From Arthrobacter sp. MYb213 (lineage in GTDB: Bacteria; Actinomycetota; Actinomycetes; Actinomycetales; Micrococcaceae), in NCBI RefSeq assembly GCF_002979915.1, contig NZ_PCQA01000001.1, positions 866,600 to 930,599 on the forward strand: 64,000 nt of DNA, in the 5' to 3' direction. Position numbers and translations under genes: made by a program. Within the stretch, counting starts at the first letter, position 1. Every line of letters starts with the position of its first letter. Below the pieces are notes generated by a model. The model did not search any database. It was not told the DNA's origin and saw only the letters and a program-made list of their open reading frames with translations. Shown piece by piece: positions 40,588 through 49,818 of this stretch.

Positions 40588-43500
40588 TCAGATGGTGAGC
40601 ATCACTTCTGGGGTCATATCAATTGTGGAACCGTGCTGGGTTTTGATAACCGTGACTCGGTTAGTAATTCGCTGTTTCATCTCCGAAACGTGGGACACCA
40701 AACCGATCATCCGTCCGCCTGCACGCAGTGATTCCAGCGCTTCCATCACCTGTTCTAGAGTCTCGGCATCAAGGGAACCAAACCCTTCATCCACGAAGAG
40801 GGTCTGCATATCTACCGCACCACTGTGATGGGAGATTACGTCCGCCAGTCCCAGTGCCAGAGCCAGTGAAGCCATGAACGTTTCACCGCCGGACAGCGTC
40901 TGGGTGTCACGTTCCTTGCCGGTCCATGAGTCCCGCACGCGTAATCCCAGACCAGATTTTGAATTGCCGCGGGTGGAATCATCATGATGCAACGAATAAC
41001 GTTCGGAGGACATGATTTTCAGTCGCTCGGTGGCAGCCTGTGCAACTTCTTCCAAACGCGCCGCCAACACATAGGTGCTCAGCGTCATCTTGTATTTGTT
41101 CTCTCCCCCGCCACGAATCACGTCGGCCAAATCTCGCAGCCTCCGATACGCGTCAATGACCGGCCCAGAATCGGCACGGTACTCACTCAAAGCCTTCACG
41201 GAGGTACGCAGGCGTTCCAGTTGTGTCTGCGCTAGGACCTCATCCTGACGCGCGGACTCATACCGTTGCTCGGTCGCTTCAACGTGTTCGTTGACCCGAA
41301 GTGTTTCTTCCTCGGTGGGTGCGTCAATTCCTTGGGCCGTCAGATCCTTGGCCCGAAGGTAATCCGCAGATGCTTTGAGCGTCGTGATGGCGCTGGCACG
41401 CACCGTGTCCTGGTGTTGCAGTTGCTGATATTCTTCACGCTTCTGTTCGTTGAGCAGAGCCGAAGCGTAGTCTTGGTCAGTTTCAAAGCCGGCTTCATCG
41501 CGTTGTTTGATCCACGTAGCCTCCGCTTTGTTTGCGTCGGCGATGGCAGATAAATGATCTGTCAGTGCGTTGTAGGCCCGGTTGAAGATCGTGAACTCGG
41601 CTCGCACGTTCGTCACCAGCTTGTTGAGCCCTAGATCGCTCCCCTCGCGTAGCTGCGCAAGTTTGACGTCAAGCTCGGCAATTTGGCCGCTCAACGATTC
41701 AACTTGCTTGCTGCTCGTAGCGTGGGCAAGAGTAGCCTGCGCAACCTTAGCGGTTTCCTTTTCGATACCGGTACGCAGCAACTCTAATTTCTGCACCAGC
41801 TTGGTCACTTCCGCCTGGTTGGCGGTAGATTCATCCAGCTTTACCTGCGCTGCCTGGACATGCGATTGTCCGGTGGCAAGATCTGCATCTTTCGCAGACT
41901 CGGCTGCCGTATCAAATTTGGTAGTCGCGACATCCCGAATTTTGGCCTTCGCACCCTGAAGTTCGCGTTCTGAGTGCACGACCTTCTCCAACGCCACAAT
42001 CTGCTCGTCATCAATGAGCTCAGCAGTATCCTCAGCCTGTGCCGGCTGCGGATGTTCAAGCGAGCCACAAACCAGACACGGCGCGCCGTCCTCTAAAGCA
42101 GCAGCAAGACGCAAGGCGGTCTGTTCTAACTGCAGGCGTTGCGCTGAGATCAACGCAGACTCGGCAGCATTGAGTTTCAGACTTTGTTCCGCATACGCAA
42201 TATCCGCTGCGGTCAATGATTTCTGTAGCTTCTCGCGTTGATTGATCTGCGCCACTAGTTCCTGGGCAGCTTTGAGCTCCTCGGTAGCTTGTTGCTTGAG
42301 CTCAGCGGCGGCGACAACATCTAGCTTTTGTGGATCGGCAGATAGTTCTTCACGCTCGCTACGTAGCGTCTGAAGAGTTTGCTCCGCATCTTCGCGGATT
42401 TCCTGCTGTTTGCTAACTTGTAGCTGTGTCTCTTTGAGTTCTTCTTGCAGTTTCTGCTGCTTAGTCTCATCTGCCAGCGCTGCCTTGAGCACCACGAGAC
42501 GGGTATTGAGTTTCACCGCTCGCGCTCGAAGAACTTCCAAATCGTCGCTGTTTGCCTGCGTCTGCAAGTCGTAGCTGTTCGCTACGCTGAGCTGCGACTC
42601 GTGCCAGTCTTTAACCGTGGCTTCGAGGCTGCTTTTTGTCTCTTTGACCTGTGCCTCATAGCCTCGGATTCCGGAGGCTTTGGCGTTTAGGTCAAGTGCC
42701 GTTCCGGCGCGCAGAGCAGCCGCGTGGTTCTTAGCGTGTTCGGCTTCTAATTCGCTCAATTCGGCACGGCGCGCAAAAACTCGGCGACGTTCTTCCACGG
42801 ATTTTTGGTTCTTCAGCGATTGATCTCGCCGTTGGCGCAACGTTGAGGTCTCTTCCTGACGGAAGGAATACATAGCGAAAATTCGGGTCTCATAGTCCGC
42901 GAATTCAGCTGCCAGGTCCGCTGGTGGCGCGACATCTTCTAACGCTTCGTCGGGATCCACGGTCTCGTGACTAGAAAGATAGGCTGTGGCGTCCTGACGG
43001 ATACTATCTTCACGGGCACTGAGATTAGCCTCAATTTCTGCGGCTTTTTTGCGTTCTTCGGCAAGACGCAGGTTGAACTCGTCCTCAATCTTCCCGTAGT
43101 CACTAGTATCGAACAGGTTGCTGAGCAGGTCTTCACGTGCGGTGGCCTTGGCACGCAAGAAATCCGCGAACCCACCTTGCGGGAGCATAACCACCTTGGT
43201 GAACTGATCACGGTCTAGACCTAGCAAGCCACCGAGGATCTGCCCTACTTCATCATTACGGGTCGACAAGGCCTCCCACTGTCCTTTGACCAGTTCGCGC
43301 AGGGTACTAGAAGCTTTCTGCTCGGTGACCCCGTTTTTACCACGCTTGCTTGGACGCATCCATACTGGGGAACGAGTCACCTCAAAACGACGGTCTCCCA
43401 CGGTAAGTTCGCAGATGATCTGTGGTTCGATTCCTTCTGCCGCATGATCCGAGCGGATCTGCCGGCTACCGGTTCGATTTCCAGGCAAGGAACCATATAT

Positions 43501-43653
43501 GCCGTAGCAAATTGCGTCGAGAATGCTAGATTTGCCGGCACCCGTGGGGCCATCAAGTAAAAACAATCCGCCAGCGGACAGTTCATCGAAGTCGACTTCT
43601 TCGACTCCGGCGAAAGGACCAAAGGCCTGGATACGAAGCTTATGAATTCTCAT
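40588..43653 (-). CDS. sbcC: DNA repair ATPase/nuclease subunit SbcC
   Basis: A 1021-residue SMC-like ATPase that pairs with SbcD to cut hairpins and process DNA ends. The N-terminal Walker A is 'LLDGPTGAGKSSILDAICYG' (about 32-51). Long coiled coils flank a central zinc hook 'CLVCGSLEHP' (about 522-531). At the C-terminus come signature 'LSGGETFMASLALALGLAD' and Walker B 'LFVDEGFGSLD'. Length is normal. The ATG overlaps the sbcD stop by four bases, so both are made from one transcript with sbcD first. Confidence 0.97.
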   Translation of the reverse strand: MRIHKLRIQAFGPFAGVEEVDFDELSAGGLFLLDGPTGAGKSSILDAICYGIYGSLPGNRTGSRQIRSDHAAEGIEPQIICELTVGDRRFEVTRSPVWMRPSKRGKNGVTEQKASSTLRELVKGQWEALSTRNDEVGQILGGLLGLDRDQFTKVVMLPQGGFADFLRAKATAREDLLSNLFDTSDYGKIEDEFNLRLAEERKKAAEIEANLSAREDSIRQDATAYLSSHETVDPDEALEDVAPPADLAAEFADYETRIFAMYSFRQEETSTLRQRRDQSLKNQKSVEERRRVFARRAELSELEAEHAKNHAAALRAGTALDLNAKASGIRGYEAQVKETKSSLEATVKDWHESQLSVANSYDLQTQANSDDLEVLRARAVKLNTRLVVLKAALADETKQQKLQEELKETQLQVSKQQEIREDAEQTLQTLRSEREELSADPQKLDVVAAAELKQQATEELKAAQELVAQINQREKLQKSLTAADIAYAEQSLKLNAAESALISAQRLQLEQTALRLAAALEDGAPCLVCGSLEHPQPAQAEDTAELIDDEQIVALEKVVHSERELQGAKAKIRDVATTKFDTAAESAKDADLATGQSHVQAAQVKLDESTANQAEVTKLVQKLELLRTGIEKETAKVAQATLAHATSSKQVESLSGQIAELDVKLAQLREGSDLGLNKLVTNVRAEFTIFNRAYNALTDHLSAIADANKAEATWIKQRDEAGFETDQDYASALLNEQKREEYQQLQHQDTVRASAITTLKASADYLRAKDLTAQGIDAPTEEETLRVNEHVEATEQRYESARQDEVLAQTQLERLRTSVKALSEYRADSGPVIDAYRRLRDLADVIRGGGENKYKMTLSTYVLAARLEEVAQAATERLKIMSSERYSLHHDDSTRGNSKSGLGLRVRDSWTGKERDTQTLSGGETFMASLALALGLADVISHHSGAVDMQTLFVDEGFGSLDAETLEQVMEALESLRAGGRMIGLVSHVSEMKQRITNRVTVIKTQHGSTIDMTPEVMLTI

Positions 43654-44813
43654 GTGCTCACCTGTGCTTCACGCGTGCTGCGGATGACCGAGTCGAGCAG
43701 TTCCCGTTCAAGTTCATCGGCCTGCCGGTCTCTGACATGTTCAATAAAGTCCGTACAGACCTGGGCGGTACTTGTTGCTCTAGCCATCCTGTCTGAATAC
43801 GTCGACTTTTCCTTGGCCTTGCCACCTTGCGGGTCAAAGGCGAGCACCACGGTGTCGGGAAAGCGAGTCCTCACCTTGCTCATCGCATCTGCCGGGCGCT
43901 CCGGATCGGTCAGCGTCACCTGACACCAAGCATCCTCGGCGAAGGACAGTTCCTTATCGACAAGAAGATCTTCGAGATTTCCGCGCAGGATGGCGAGTTT
44001 TTTCGGTACCGAAAGCAGTACTTCTTCGTAACCAGTAATTCCCTGCGCATCGGTATCGATCAGCCAGGCCCCCTTGCGCTGGTTCACTTCCGAGAAGGAG
44101 TAGGCCAAAGGAGAACCCGAGTAACGGATCTTCTCGGCGATGCGCTGGCGTCCATGGAGGTGACCTAACGCGGTGTAGTCAAAATTCTCAAAGAGCCGCG
44201 CAGGAACCACATCCAAGTTGCCGGTACTTAGCTCACGTTCCGAGTCGCTGCCTTCACCGCCGGCGGCAAAAAGATGTGCCATTGCCACGGACACCACCGG
44301 GGTGCCGCTCTTTCGTAGTTCTCCCAGGTGCCCGTCGATCAGGTTTATGGCCGCTGCCACCACTGCCTCATGACTGGCTTTTTCCACCTGAAGCTCGTCC
44401 ATTACCATCCGTGGCTCCAAATATGGGATCCCATACACGGCCACGCGGTGCGCATCTGCTTCGAGAACTACCGGTTCGAGCATGCGTGAGGTATCTGCGA
44501 AAATATGTACTCCGGCAGAATCCAGGAGTTCTGAGGCAAATCCTAGCCGGGAGGCGGAATCGTGGTTGCCGCTCGTTAAGATCAGGGTGGCTCCGGTTTT
44601 GCGAAGCTCGGCCAACACCCAGTTGCACAAACGCACCGCATCCACGTGGGGCAGTGCACGGTCATAAATGTCACCGGCCACCAACACCACGTCCACTTGG
44701 CGTTCGCGGGTGATATCGATGATTTCTTGCAGTACGTTGCGCTGGGCATCGAGTAACGACGCACCATGGAAGGTACGGCCCAAATGCCAGTCTGAGGTGT
44801 GAAGCAATCGCAT
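43650..44813 (-). CDS. sbcD: DNA repair nuclease subunit SbcD
   Basis: A 387-residue manganese-dependent nuclease of the calcineurin-like fold, partner of SbcC. Phosphoesterase motifs appear in order: 'DWHLGRTF' (about 7-14), 'VAGDIYDRALP' (about 46-56), 'LTSGNHDSASRL' (about 80-91), 'MAHLFAAGG' and 'ALGHLHGRQ' (about 210-218). It starts with ATG at 44813, facing away from the divergent DraG-like gene only 50 bases away, so the two promoters are close or overlapping. Confidence 0.97.
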   Translation of the reverse strand: MRLLHTSDWHLGRTFHGASLLDAQRNVLQEIIDITRERQVDVVLVAGDIYDRALPHVDAVRLCNWVLAELRKTGATLILTSGNHDSASRLGFASELLDSAGVHIFADTSRMLEPVVLEADAHRVAVYGIPYLEPRMVMDELQVEKASHEAVVAAAINLIDGHLGELRKSGTPVVSVAMAHLFAAGGEGSDSERELSTGNLDVVPARLFENFDYTALGHLHGRQRIAEKIRYSGSPLAYSFSEVNQRKGAWLIDTDAQGITGYEEVLLSVPKKLAILRGNLEDLLVDKELSFAEDAWCQVTLTDPERPADAMSKVRTRFPDTVVLAFDPQGGKAKEKSTYSDRMARATSTAQVCTDFIEHVRDRQADELERELLDSVIRSTREAQVST

Positions 44814-44863
44814 GATCCCACCTTATGCAATACCTCGGACAGTTTGCGCACTAGAATGTACTT

Positions 44864-45805
44864 GTGAATGAAACCGGTGAAATTGCACTCCTGCCAGAGA
44901 ACTACTCAGACAAGGTGTTCGCGATCCTGCTCGGCCTAGCCGACGGCGCAACCCACGCCCGGGACGATATCGATCCCGGTGCCACCGAACTACTCCCGCT
45001 CTATATGGTCGATGGGCTGCTTGAAGCCCTCGAATGGGCCAAAGATGGTGTAGGCAGCGACGAGTTGGCCTGCATATGGCTCGCTTCGCTTCGCGCCTAC
45101 TCTCAGCTAACCGGGTCCTTCCCGACCGGTGCGCCCGAACCATTAAAGCGTTGGATTGATCTTGAAATGAAGAAGGTCGAGATTCATGACGGCCTGATGG
45201 CTGGCGACCCGCTGAACATGTCGGGCCTGAAATCCAAAGATATGGGCCAACGCGGACGCCCTAACGGTGTGAATGCGGATTCCACTGGCGTGCTTCCACG
45301 TGCTGCTGCGGTAGCGCTGCTCTCCCGTGTCCCAGAATCCACTACCGAGGCGCTGTCCCGTGCCGCCGCATACCTGACTCATGATGAGCAGGCTGCAAAA
45401 ACCACGGTAGCCGCCGCCCGTATTGTCCGCTCCGCGATTGAACGCTCGCAGGCATCTGGCAATGAATGGGAAGCTATGCTCGAAGGACTTGAAGGTCCCT
45501 CGGCAGATGCCCTGCGTCAGGTTGTGACCGTGGTGCGCGATTCGTTGCACCTGTCCCCTACCGATGCCTACGCCGCGTATTTCAACGCCAGTGGCACAGC
45601 CGAGGTAGAGGAAGAATCGGATATCGAGGCAGCAGATGCCCCAGTAGCTGAGGAAGACGACAGCCGTGATCCAGAAACCGACGCCTACGCGGTAGCCCTG
45701 CTGGCTGCAGTGTATGGTTCTGATGCTGTAGGTGACCGTCCAGCATCAGCGTTGGATGACATCATCTCCGAGCTTCACGACCGATGGATGGCCCTGGTGG
45801 ACTAA
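44864..45805 (+). CDS. DraG-like ADP-ribosylglycohydrolase fold protein, probably inactive
   Basis: A roughly 313-residue protein aligned by eye along its whole length with actinobacterial ADP-ribosylglycohydrolases: 'AILLGLADG' for the first helix, 'LYMVDGLLEALEWAKDGVGSDELACIWLASLR' as a divided stretch, 'NMSGLKSKDMGQRGRPNGVN' for the arginine-rich loop, 'AAAYLTHDEQAAKT' and a C-terminal 'TDAYAVALLAAVYGSDAV'. The metal ligands of active enzymes appear lost: the usual Thr-Asp-Asp-Thr is replaced around residues 39-42 by Gly-Ala-Thr-Glu, and the C-terminal Asp-x-Asp by Pro-Glu-Thr-Asp. A Glu/Asp-rich insertion precedes the last helix. The start is GTG with little ribosome-binding sequence. It may bind rather than cleave ADP-ribosylated targets. 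Confidence 0.65.
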   Translation: MNETGEIALLPENYSDKVFAILLGLADGATHARDDIDPGATELLPLYMVDGLLEALEWAKDGVGSDELACIWLASLRAYSQLTGSFPTGAPEPLKRWIDLEMKKVEIHDGLMAGDPLNMSGLKSKDMGQRGRPNGVNADSTGVLPRAAAVALLSRVPESTTEALSRAAAYLTHDEQAAKTTVAAARIVRSAIERSQASGNEWEAMLEGLEGPSADALRQVVTVVRDSLHLSPTDAYAAYFNASGTAEVEEESDIEAADAPVAEEDDSRDPETDAYAVALLAAVYGSDAVGDRPASALDDIISELHDRWMALVD

Positions 45806-45821
45806 CCCTCCCAAACGTTTT

Positions 45822-45869
45822 AAATGACTCGGCCCGGAACCAAATTTTTGGTTCCGGGCCGAGTCATTT
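45822..45869. terminator. 23-bp-stem bidirectional terminator
   Basis: Arms 45822-45844 and 45847-45869 are exact complements (core GACTCGGCCCGGAACC), with a two-base loop; A-runs and T-runs at the ends serve both directions. It separates the DraG-like gene from the convergent gtrA-like gene. Confidence 0.9.
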
Positions 45870-45911
45870 GTACAAGGTGAGAGGTACTGCTAGAAAACTG
45901 CTGGTTCTCGC

Positions 45912-46409
45912 TTATCCCTTGGAAGAGACCAGTACTTCCTGTGGTTCCTCGGGCAAGTCAATTTTCTGTGAATCTGGGAAAACGAACTTATGCAGTGCCC
46001 ACCAACGGAATACCATCGCTAGCAATGTGCCAATAATCGGCCCGGAGATAAAGTCCGCTACTTCTTGGCTGAGAAAAGAGACCTGCGGGTAGTGGAATCC
46101 CAGGACCCAGCGCGAAACATAGAGCGGAGCGGAGTTGATACCAATGCCGATCAACGACACGGTAAAGAAGCCAATGGCTTGAATGCGCTTACGGTACGCG
46201 TCGTTTTGATTTTGGAACGTGTACTGCCGGGTCAGCACGAAGGAGACCACAGTTGCAACAGCATTAGCAATGATAAATGCAGTGGTTGGATGCGCTTCGA
46301 GCACCGTGAATTTCAACCCGTAGTTGACGACCAAAGTAACTACGAAGCAGAATCCGCCAACTCCAATAAATCGCATGAGTCTAGTGAGCATGCCATTTTT
46401 GTTGTTCAC
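45912..46409 (-). CDS. GtrA-family membrane protein
   Basis: A 165-residue protein with four membrane helices and the GtrA pattern: 'LMRFIGVGGFCFVVTLVVNY' at the N-terminus, 'ANAVATVVSFVLTRQYTF' in helix 2-3, and 'AMVFRWWALHKFVFP' at the end. GtrA proteins are thought to carry lipid-linked sugars across the membrane for cell-wall or polysaccharide glycosylation. No glycosyltransferase is adjacent here. The C-terminal 20 residues are polar and probably cytoplasmic. Confidence 0.92.
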   Translation of the reverse strand: MNNKNGMLTRLMRFIGVGGFCFVVTLVVNYGLKFTVLEAHPTTAFIIANAVATVVSFVLTRQYTFQNQNDAYRKRIQAIGFFTVSLIGIGINSAPLYVSRWVLGFHYPQVSFLSQEVADFISGPIIGTLLAMVFRWWALHKFVFPDSQKIDLPEEPQEVLVSSKG

Positions 46410-46458
46410 GTATACCTCGTGGTGTTTAGTAGATAAAAATTATTCGGACGGTCAGGAT

Positions 46459-47466
46459 TCAGCCTTGAACAGCCATTCCAAAGCCCTCGACTAGCTGCAT
46501 AAATTCACCCTCCGAGATGATTTCCACACGCTGGCCCTTGTCACGGAGCTTCAGCACCTGCTTGGCTTTGTTGGTCAAACGTCCGTTGGCCAGATCCTGC
46601 GGAACAAATCCATCACCAACCACCAATGCGGTGGTAGCTCGGGTGACTCGCGAGGCGGTCTGTGCGCCGTAGTTAGCCGCCCACTGTTTAGCCTTGGGCC
46701 GCGGTACCGAGAGGTTTCCGGTGAACACCATAACCTGGCCGAATAACGGGTGCGTACGATCGGCATCCATATTTGGTTCGGGGTTCTCCCCCTCCTGTGG
46801 CCAGGAGCCAAAGGAATCTGAGGCAGGCATCGGGTGGCCATTGGCCATCCAACCTTGCGCGTCTCGGGTGGCGCGGGAGAATTCTTCGCCCGGCTTCCAT
46901 GACGCGGTGAGCCCCAACCCGACGTTGTAGTGATCTGCCGCGTGCAAGACGGACTGAGCATCACTTCGTTGAGCGATATCGATCATTGCCCACGCGCAGG
47001 CTTCAGCGTCGGCGAGCGCCTGGTGGTGATTCTCGATGGGGTGGCCGGCTTCTTCTGCCACGAACGGCAGCGAGTAGCTGGGTAAGTCATAGGCCTTGCG
47101 GGCAAGTTTGACCGTGCAAAGATGTGCGATTTCGGGAACAGCGAGTTCGCTGGCTTCCGAGGCGGCACGAATGACTCCGGAGTCGAAGGCCGAGTTATGC
47201 GCTACAAGCACGTCGGATCCGACAAATTTGAGCAGATCACCGAGCTTCTCCCCCACGCGTGGTGCGTCGGTGACCATGTCTTCGGTGATGTGGTGGATCG
47301 AGACGTTTCGCGGGTCGAAGTGATCAAAACCTGCCGGCGGTCGAAGTAACCACTGTTCGGTTTCGACGATGCGTCCGGAACGGACCTTGATCAGGCCTAC
47401 CGAGCAGGCCGATCCGATAAATCCGTTTGCAGTTTCAAAATCTAATGCTGTGAAGTCCAATGCCAC
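46459..47466 (-). CDS. DEDDh 3'-5' exonuclease with C-terminal BRCT domain
   Basis: A 335-residue protein. Residues 5-170 are a DnaQ-like exonuclease: ExoI 'ALDFETANG' (Asp9, Glu11), ExoII 'LVAHNSAFDSGV' and ExoIII 'NHHQALADAEACAW' with the DEDDh histidine. Residues about 240-325 form a BRCT domain ('GQVMVFTGNLSVPRPKAKQW', 'VTRATTALVVGDG'). The architecture is common in actinobacteria and resembles the epsilon-like DNA-processing enzymes, but it lacks polymerase domains. A role in repair is likely. The ATG start fits the family's first strand. Confidence 0.93.
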   Translation of the reverse strand: MALDFTALDFETANGFIGSACSVGLIKVRSGRIVETEQWLLRPPAGFDHFDPRNVSIHHITEDMVTDAPRVGEKLGDLLKFVGSDVLVAHNSAFDSGVIRAASEASELAVPEIAHLCTVKLARKAYDLPSYSLPFVAEEAGHPIENHHQALADAEACAWAMIDIAQRSDAQSVLHAADHYNVGLGLTASWKPGEEFSRATRDAQGWMANGHPMPASDSFGSWPQEGENPEPNMDADRTHPLFGQVMVFTGNLSVPRPKAKQWAANYGAQTASRVTRATTALVVGDGFVPQDLANGRLTNKAKQVLKLRDKGQRVEIISEGEFMQLVEGFGMAVQG

Positions 47467-47687
47467 GCATGACAGTTTACTCGTTAATGCTCAAAGGCCA
47501 GCATCCGAAGTCTAATGTGTGGATAATCCCTCCTCCTGAGTTGCGCATTTCTCAAGGCTGATATTCGACGATTAAATGCCGGATGACCTGCGATTTTGCG
47601 ACACAGTCTTGATGTTGAATACGTGCGGCAACACAGACTTGTCACACTCACGCTTTACAAGCACCGAAAGCGAGTCCGTGGTGCATG

Positions 47688-47731
47688 CTCAAATGCCCTT
47701 GCCACGTCTAAACGTGACAAGGGCATTTGAG
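47688..47731. terminator. Hairpin at the end of the YtrA-type operon
   Basis: CTCAAATGCCCTTGCCACGT and its complement (one mismatch, loop CTAA) form a 20-bp stem just after the end of the ABC permease gene read leftward. No T-run follows on the leftward side. Confidence 0.6.
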
Positions 47732-47742
47732 CCGAAGGGCTT

Positions 47743-48441
47743 CTAGGCTACGGTCGCTTTGCGCAAGGTCAGGTACGAACCGCCAGCCATCACTACCGCC
47801 ACGACACCGCCCCACAAGGTCACGCCTGCGGCGGTCCATGTCAGTGCCCAGGTCCAGAAGTTACCCCAGAGCTGGTTGAAGGTCAGCAGTGCAATAACTC
47901 CGAGCAACAGCACTCCCAAAGCTATGAAGAATACGAGCAGTCCAGTGGTGCGCCAGCGCATGTAAATAGTAGCGATCAGGAAGCCAACCATGAACAGCAG
48001 CACCATCAGCACAAAGTAGAAGCCAATCTGTACCGCGACATTATTGTCGGCCACCCATTCCAAGGCGAAGAACCGCGCATCCAACCCCCATCCACCGGTG
48101 GCCTTTTCGAGAAGACCCATCAGGTAGTAGAAGACGGACAAGGCTAGGGCACACACTCCAAAGAGCAGCACTGTGCCAAGGTAAAAACTTCGGCGCGAAA
48201 CGCTCATCGCTTGAGAGAACGGGAAGGTTAGGGTCAAGGCTTGGATTCCCAGTGCGAGGAAATACCACATCGGTGCCTGCGCGCCGCCGCCGTACATTGT
48301 TCCTTCGCCACCGTTCTCGCGAACAATCCAGAAGATCACTAATGAGAAGACAAACGCGCAGCCGAGAATCAGCAGTGGCAAGCCAATAAAGACCCACTTG
48401 TTGATTAGCTGCATCCGAGCAACTTTGATTACGCGTTCCAT
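47743..48441 (-). CDS. ABC transporter permease of the YtrA-type operon
   Basis: A 232-residue membrane protein with six predicted helices and no soluble domain, the usual form of the permease in GntR(YtrA)-ABC operons. It overlaps the ATPase gene by 13 bases in another frame. The export substrate is unknown; related operons respond to cell-wall antibiotics or peptides. Its very hydrophobic helices carry few marker motifs, so the call rests mainly on length, topology and position. Confidence 0.85.
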   Translation of the reverse strand: MERVIKVARMQLINKWVFIGLPLLILGCAFVFSLVIFWIVRENGGEGTMYGGGAQAPMWYFLALGIQALTLTFPFSQAMSVSRRSFYLGTVLLFGVCALALSVFYYLMGLLEKATGGWGLDARFFALEWVADNNVAVQIGFYFVLMVLLFMVGFLIATIYMRWRTTGLLVFFIALGVLLLGVIALLTFNQLWGNFWTWALTWTAAGVTLWGGVVAVVMAGGSYLTLRKATVA

Positions 48442-49358
48442 GATGCCCTCTCCTTCGTCTGCTCCTGAGGTGTTGCAAGGACGTTGCGTCCCATGGCGGT
48501 TCGGACCACGAGTTGCTGCAACGACATTGGCGACAGCTCAAGACCGAGCTCTCTGGCTTCGGCTTGCTGGGCCGGGGTCAATCGCTGCTGGATACTCACA
48601 CTTGCCAGTGCACCCAGCGAATCGCGATGGATCACCGGATAGTTAGCAATAAACTCTGCGACCACATCTGCCTTGCCGCTAATCGTGACCGCGGCTCCCT
48701 GCAGTGATTCTGCGTCCTCATCCATCACGATGCGTCCCGAGTCGATGATGATCACGTGTTCCAGCAGATTGGCTACCTCGTCAATCAGGTGACTTGAGAG
48801 CACGATGGTTCTCGGGTACTCAGCGAAGTCTTCAACCAGTCGGTCGTAGAAGATCTGCCTAGCTACCGCATCAAGGCCCAGATATGGTTCGTCGAAAAAT
48901 GTGACTTCGGCACGAGAAGCCAACCCGATGACTACACCTACCGCGGAGAGCTGACCACGTGAGAGCTTCTTGATCTTGCGTTTGAGCGGAAGATTAAAGT
49001 CGGCGATCAGTTCCTGGGCCAACTGCTCATCCCAGTTTTCAAAGAAGAGAGCTGCGGCTTTGAACGCCTGGAAGGCCTTGTACTCATCGGGGTATTTCTG
49101 CGATTCCCTGATGAAGCAGATCCGTGAGAGTGTCCCGTCATGCTCAAAGGGCGTATGGCCGAAGACCTTGACCTCGCCAGCGTCGGGGAACCCTTGCCCA
49201 GTCAAGATCGACATGAGTGTGGTTTTACCCGCTCCGTTGCGTCCGAGCAGACCGTAGATTTTGTGAGAATCCAGTTGCAAGTCCACGTCGTCCAAGGCCT
49301 TAACATCTTTGAACGTCTTGCTGACGTTACGTACTACAACTGGGGTTTGCTCAGACAT
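48429..49358 (-). CDS. ABC transporter ATPase of the YtrA-type operon
   Basis: A 309-residue ATPase. Walker A is 'GLLGRNGAGKTTLMS' (about 34-48), the signature 'LSRGQLSAVGV' (about 133-143) is a slight variant of LSGGQ, and Walker B is 'VTFFDEPYLGLD' (about 153-164). The C-terminal 80 residues are a family-specific extension. It overlaps the YtrA-type regulator's stop by eight bases and the permease start by thirteen, so the three genes form one coupled operon. Confidence 0.92.
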   Translation of the reverse strand: MSEQTPVVVRNVSKTFKDVKALDDVDLQLDSHKIYGLLGRNGAGKTTLMSILTGQGFPDAGEVKVFGHTPFEHDGTLSRICFIRESQKYPDEYKAFQAFKAAALFFENWDEQLAQELIADFNLPLKRKIKKLSRGQLSAVGVVIGLASRAEVTFFDEPYLGLDAVARQIFYDRLVEDFAEYPRTIVLSSHLIDEVANLLEHVIIIDSGRIVMDEDAESLQGAAVTISGKADVVAEFIANYPVIHRDSLGALASVSIQQRLTPAQQAEARELGLELSPMSLQQLVVRTAMGRNVLATPQEQTKERASWNA

Positions 49359-49743
49359 GGCGAGATCCTCCTGGTCCTACATCGATGATGGGTTGCGCCG
49401 ACTTGATCATGTCCATGAGTTCTTCGACTCCGATGCCGAGCTTTCCTGCTTCGGTTGCCAAGGGCTGGACGTATTGGTCGTTGAATTTTTGTCTGCGCTT
49501 CTGCCGTAGACGTTCCGGCGCGCCTTGGGCTACGAACATTCCGATTCCCCGCTTCTTGTAGAGCAAACCCTCTTCTACGAGTTTGTTTATTCCTTTAGCC
49601 GCGGTTGCCGGGTTAATCCGATAGAAGGCGGCAAATTCATTGGTGGATGGCACCTGACCTTCTTCGGCCAGGACGCCAGAGAAGATGTCGTTTTCGATCA
49701 GCTCAGCGATCTGAATGAAAATTGGTTTTGAATCGTCGATCAC
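49351..49743 (-). CDS. GntR-family regulator, YtrA subfamily
   Basis: A 130-residue regulator: a winged helix ('SKPIFIQIAELIENDIFSGV', 'VPSTNEFAAFYRINPATAAK') and a short helical tail of about 50 residues instead of a ligand domain, which defines the YtrA subgroup. The GTG at 49743 is chosen because AGGAGGTG lies six bases upstream; the GTG at 49752 would sit inside that site. It is the first gene of an operon with an ABC ATPase and permease and probably represses it through the inverted repeats upstream. Confidence 0.92.
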   Translation of the reverse strand: MIDDSKPIFIQIAELIENDIFSGVLAEEGQVPSTNEFAAFYRINPATAAKGINKLVEEGLLYKKRGIGMFVAQGAPERLRQKRRQKFNDQYVQPLATEAGKLGIGVEELMDMIKSAQPIIDVGPGGSRHV

Positions 49744-49768
49744 ACCACGCACCTCCTGCCTTTACTTG

Positions 49769-49818
49769 GAACCAACTAAAGAACCTCAGTTCGTTGGTTC
49801 GTTACTCACGTAACTAAC
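49769..49818. promoter_or_regulatory. YtrA-type operator region
   Basis: Two inverted repeats lie just upstream of the regulator: GAACCAAC (49769-49776) with GTTGGTTC (49793-49800), and GTTCGTTAC (49797-49805) with GTAACTAAC (49810-49818). The GTT-rich outer half-sites and AAC partners fit the GTT/AAC spacing described for YtrA-subfamily operators. Confidence 0.6.

Noticed and set aside
44276..44713. 145-codon plus frame opposite sbcD
   Set aside because: Pro/Arg-rich shadow of a well-supported gene.
49752..49752. GTG at 49752 as start of the YtrA-type regulator
   Set aside because: It falls within the AGGAGGTG ribosome-binding site itself; the GTG at 49743 has correct spacing.
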